Below are positions 4,585 through 6,857 of a stretch of 6,857 nt of DNA, piece by piece. Below the pieces are notes generated by a model. It saw only the letters and a list, made by a program, of their open reading frames with translations, was not told the origin of the DNA and searched no databases. This stretch comes from Limnoglobus sp. GTDB lineage: Bacteria; Planctomycetota; Planctomycetia; Gemmatales; Gemmataceae. The stretch spans positions 1 through 6,857 of the forward strand of contig JANXNT010000577.1 in the NCBI GenBank assembly GCA_025353985.1. The letters run 5' to 3'. Position numbers and translations under genes: made by a program. The stretch's first letter is position 1; each line of letters starts with the position of its first letter.

Positions 4585-6857
4585 ATGTTCTCACGCTTTC
4601 GCAAGCCCGTCCGCAAGCCGCAACCGTACCGGCTCAATCTCACGCCGCTCGAAGCGCGCGATGTGCCCGCGATGTGGCACGTGCAAATGGTGTCGAATAA
4701 CCCCGGTAGCACCGACGCGATGATCTCCGGTTCGCTGTACGTCGCGAGTCCGGATATCGAAGCCGCGAGCGCCGCCGATGCAATCGTCCATGCGGTATCG
4801 GGGAGTATCCACGTCACCTATTTGGGCCAAACGCACACCTACGAATTTGGCTCTGGCTCCGCATCGGGCACCAGTGCCGCATTCCAGATCGTGGTGAGCG
4901 GCACCTCGGTAACGGTGAAATTGGAAGATCTCGCACAGATGCCGGGGATGACCGCCGACTTCGATTACAACGATCATTCGTGGGGATTCACGGTCACGCA
5001 GTCCTCGTCGAGCAGCAGCCAAGGCGAAGGCGAAGGCGGCGGTTCCGGCAGCGGATCGGGAAGTGGCAGTGGCTCGGGTACGGGAAGCGGCTCGGGTACG
5101 GGCAGCGTCTCGGGTACGGGCAGCGGCAGTAGTGGTTCGGGATCCGGCAGTAGCGATAGTGGTTCCGGGTCGGGTAGCGGTTCGGGAAGTGCCAGTTACA
5201 GCAGCAGCAATAGCTCTGTGCCGATGGTCGGTCTGTCTTCGACGGATGGCGTCGAATCGAGCCAAGCCGGTTCGTTTACGCTCACTCGCAGCGGCGACCT
5301 CAGTTCGCCGCTCGTGTTGACATTCATAATTAGTGGCAGTGCCACCGAAGGTGCGGATTTTCACCCGATTCCCCATTCGGTGACAATTCCGGCGGGCCAA
5401 TCGTCGATTACAATCTCGATTCTCAACTTCGATAATGGCATCAACGACGGAGACGATTCGCTCAGTCTCACACTCGCTGCGAGTTCGAGCTATCAATTGT
5501 TCAGTTTGCCGACACAAACTTTGACAATCCACGAACCGATCCCCGGCGTCCCGCCGACGATCTTCCCGCCGACAAACGAAGTCCCGCCAACGGTGCCGCC
5601 AGACGTTCCACCGACCGTGCCCCCCGAAGTGCCACCGCCACCGCCACCGCCGCCGCCTCCCCCACCACCGCCGAGCACGATTGGCGATTTCGTTTGGCTC
5701 GATGCCAACCACGATGGCTTCCAAGATGTCGGCGAAGTCGGCGTCTCCGGCGTCTCCGTCGAACTGTACGATGCCCACGCAGGCTATCGCGGGCCGCTAC
5801 TCCAAACGACGACCACCGATAGTACGGGGCACTACCAATTCACAGATTTTCCGCTCGGCGTGTTCTTGCAGATTCGTTTCGTGAATCCCAATCCCGGCTC
5901 GCTCGACTTCACGTATCACCAATATTTCGACGCAACGAACAGCGACCCGAATCCCGAAGATGGCTGGGTGGAAGCATTCGCAGTCCAGACAGGCCATTCT
6001 GTCAACACGATCGATGCCGGGTTCTACCAGAAATCGACGACGTTCACGCCTGCCGTCTGGCTGGAAACGACATCGGAGCCGGTCGTCGTCTCGCAGGACA
6101 ACGTGGATACCACCTATGCCGCCGTCATACCGGAAAATCAGGACGAAGGCGAAGATCTCATCGTTTGGCGCGATGGAAACTTGTCGCAATCGCTCACCGT
6201 CCATTTAGGCTATGGCGGTGCCGCCAACGTCAATGAGGATTATTATCTCACTCGCGATAATATTTTGGTAGACGCCTCGACGTTGACGTTTGCGCCTGGC
6301 GAAAACCGGATCCCGCTCAAAATCGTACCCGTCGACGACCAAACGCCGGAGCCCGACGAAACTGCCGTTATCGGCGTGGCCGCAGGCGCAGGCTACCTGG
6401 CGGGAAATCCCGGAGCAAAAGCGTTCCTGATTGTGGCAGAAGTCAAAACTACGCTGACATTTAATGAGAAATTCAGAGTCCCGCCTAAAATAGAGGCTGG
6501 ACAAACCGCAGCAACACAGATTGTTCCGGTGAAAAATCAGCCAGGAGCATTTGCATCAGGCACAATATGGGTGGTAGAAAATAAAATAAAGAAAAATGGT
6601 GCTGGAGTTATCCTTCAGCACGTAACAATAAGCGGGACCATCAAAAATGGCGGTGGCGCTGCGATTACAAATATACCAATTGATCTAGGTGCCAGACCGA
6701 ATAATTACACGGTAAACTTGATAGGTCTGGATTATTGGGAAGCTTGGGTAGTGGACGATAACGGAAGAGTTCTTGAGGCTTCGGATAACTTGGGCACTGG
6801 TATGCGCGCGGTTTTTAGACGTAACCGTTCACGGGGTCAAATGACGATTTTTAAGGA
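4585..6857 (+). CDS. Large multidomain extracellular/surface protein with Calx-beta and SdrD-B-like domains (partial, runs off the window)
   Basis: The frame is open for 757 codons and continues past the right edge. The ATG at 4585 is the earliest possible start, because an in-frame TGA sits at 4579-4581. Residues 17-29 (LNLTPLEARDVPA) resemble the LEPR-XLL-type N-terminal motif of planctomycete surface proteins; a classical hydrophobic signal peptide is absent. Order: beta-rich region 30-138 ending in DFDYNDHSW; Ser/Gly linker 139-212; Calx-beta-like domain 213-317 with ATEGADF and an Asp-rich loop (283-291); Pro-rich spacer 318-363 ending in 14 prolines; SdrD-B-like domain 364-482 with a calcium-loop pattern (Asp373, Asn375, Asp377, Asp381, Glu384) and closing IDAGF; a second Calx-beta-like domain about 483-617 with NVNEDYY and an acidic loop (583-592); then residues 619-757 of unknown fold and different codon use. 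A calcium-stabilised, extended surface or adhesion role is inferred. Confidence 0.88.
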   Translation, partial: MFSRFRKPVRKPQPYRLNLTPLEARDVPAMWHVQMVSNNPGSTDAMISGSLYVASPDIEAASAADAIVHAVSGSIHVTYLGQTHTYEFGSGSASGTSAAFQIVVSGTSVTVKLEDLAQMPGMTADFDYNDHSWGFTVTQSSSSSSQGEGEGGGSGSGSGSGSGSGTGSGSGTGSVSGTGSGSSGSGSGSSDSGSGSGSGSGSASYSSSNSSVPMVGLSSTDGVESSQAGSFTLTRSGDLSSPLVLTFIISGSATEGADFHPIPHSVTIPAGQSSITISILNFDNGINDGDDSLSLTLAASSSYQLFSLPTQTLTIHEPIPGVPPTIFPPTNEVPPTVPPDVPPTVPPEVPPPPPPPPPPPPPPSTIGDFVWLDANHDGFQDVGEVGVSGVSVELYDAHAGYRGPLLQTTTTDSTGHYQFTDFPLGVFLQIRFVNPNPGSLDFTYHQYFDATNSDPNPEDGWVEAFAVQTGHSVNTIDAGFYQKSTTFTPAVWLETTSEPVVVSQDNVDTTYAAVIPENQDEGEDLIVWRDGNLSQSLTVHLGYGGAANVNEDYYLTRDNILVDASTLTFAPGENRIPLKIVPVDDQTPEPDETAVIGVAAGAGYLAGNPGAKAFLIVAEVKTTLTFNEKFRVPPKIEAGQTAATQIVPVKNQPGAFASGTIWVVENKIKKNGAGVILQHVTISGTIKNGGGAAITNIPIDLGARPNNYTVNLIGLDYWEAWVVDDNGRVLEASDNLGTGMRAVFRRNRSRGQMTIFK
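5071..5124 (+). repeat. Three tandem 18-nt units in the Ser/Gly linker
   Basis: Three in-frame copies start at 5071, 5089 and 5107, sharing the core tcgggtacggg and differing at two sites. They encode GSGTGS, GSGTGS and VSGTGS. They lie inside a longer Ser/Gly tract (residues 139-212). Unit gain or loss would change linker length without shifting frame. Confidence 0.8.
5581..5673 (+). repeat. Pro-rich spacer: two 8-residue repeats then 14 prolines
   Basis: VPPTVPPD (5581-5604) and VPPTVPPE (5605-5628) are direct protein repeats with diverged DNA, followed by Val and 14 consecutive Pro codons (5632-5673) mixing CCA, CCG, CCT and CCC. The spacer joins the first Calx-beta domain to the SdrD-B-like domain and should form a stiff polyproline rod. 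Confidence 0.85.
6440..6857 (+). other. Compositionally distinct 3' segment of the surface-protein gene
   Basis: Counted by hand, 34 of 100 codons at 6481-6780 end in G or C, against 83 of 120 at 6001-6360; overall GC at 6481-6840 is about 46%. AGA is absent from the first 618 codons but appears at 6475, 6694, 6766 and 6817. ATA occurs twice before the switch and six times after it. The frame stays open throughout, so this is coding DNA of a different character from the rest of the gene. Confidence 0.75.

Noticed and set aside
4284..4700. A 138-codon plus-strand open frame running into the surface-protein gene
   Set aside because: It overlaps the promoter and the first codons of the better-supported gene in another frame and has no recognisable features.
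5041..5220. CRISPR-like or satellite repeat array
   Set aside because: The repeats are in-frame codon repeats for Ser/Gly without spacers of constant length.
4591..5778. A 395-codon minus-strand open frame opposite the surface-protein gene
   Set aside because: It is the complement of the Ser/Gly and Pro-rich coding tracts; its product is a low-complexity Arg/Thr-rich string with no domain, while the plus-strand frame has recognisable domains.

Overview
The window looks like chromosomal DNA of a planctomycete, probably from the Gemmata-like lineage. Three things suggest this: a large secreted protein that opens with the short leucine/glutamate/arginine motif typical of planctomycete surface proteins; a secreted family S46 dipeptidyl-peptidase, a family found in several environmental phyla including this one; and GC-rich, C/G-ending codons with few recognisable Shine-Dalgarno sites. 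The taxonomic call is an inference from gene content.

Layout. Positions 1-89 hold the last 28 codons of an unidentified plus-strand gene. Positions 90-574 carry no convincing gene. Most of that stretch (about 96-533) is a long, imperfect inverted repeat built of smaller hairpins and ending in a tight 13-bp palindrome. An ABC-2 type transporter permease follows (575-1993, plus). It converges on a minus-strand S46 dipeptidyl-peptidase (2031-4127), and the two genes share a compact hairpin terminator at 1997-2020. A divergent intergenic region (4128-4584) contains a 213-bp segment bounded by 17-bp inverted repeats and a good promoter candidate. From 4585 to the window edge, a giant multidomain surface or extracellular protein runs off the end. 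Its order is planctomycete N-terminal motif, beta-rich domain, Ser/Gly linker, Calx-beta domain, Pro-rich spacer, SdrD-B-like domain, second Calx-beta domain, then a C-terminal segment of different base composition.

How the genes relate. No shared operon is visible. The permease lacks its ATPase in view, and its partner may lie upstream of the repeat element. The peptidase and the surface protein both act outside the cytoplasm and are divergently transcribed, but nothing in the sequence ties them to one pathway. I found no defence system, CRISPR array, tRNA, rRNA or transposase gene. The items most worth a second look are the palindromic element at 96-533, the within-gene change of codon use near 6440-6480, and the 213-bp inverted-repeat segment at 4223-4435.
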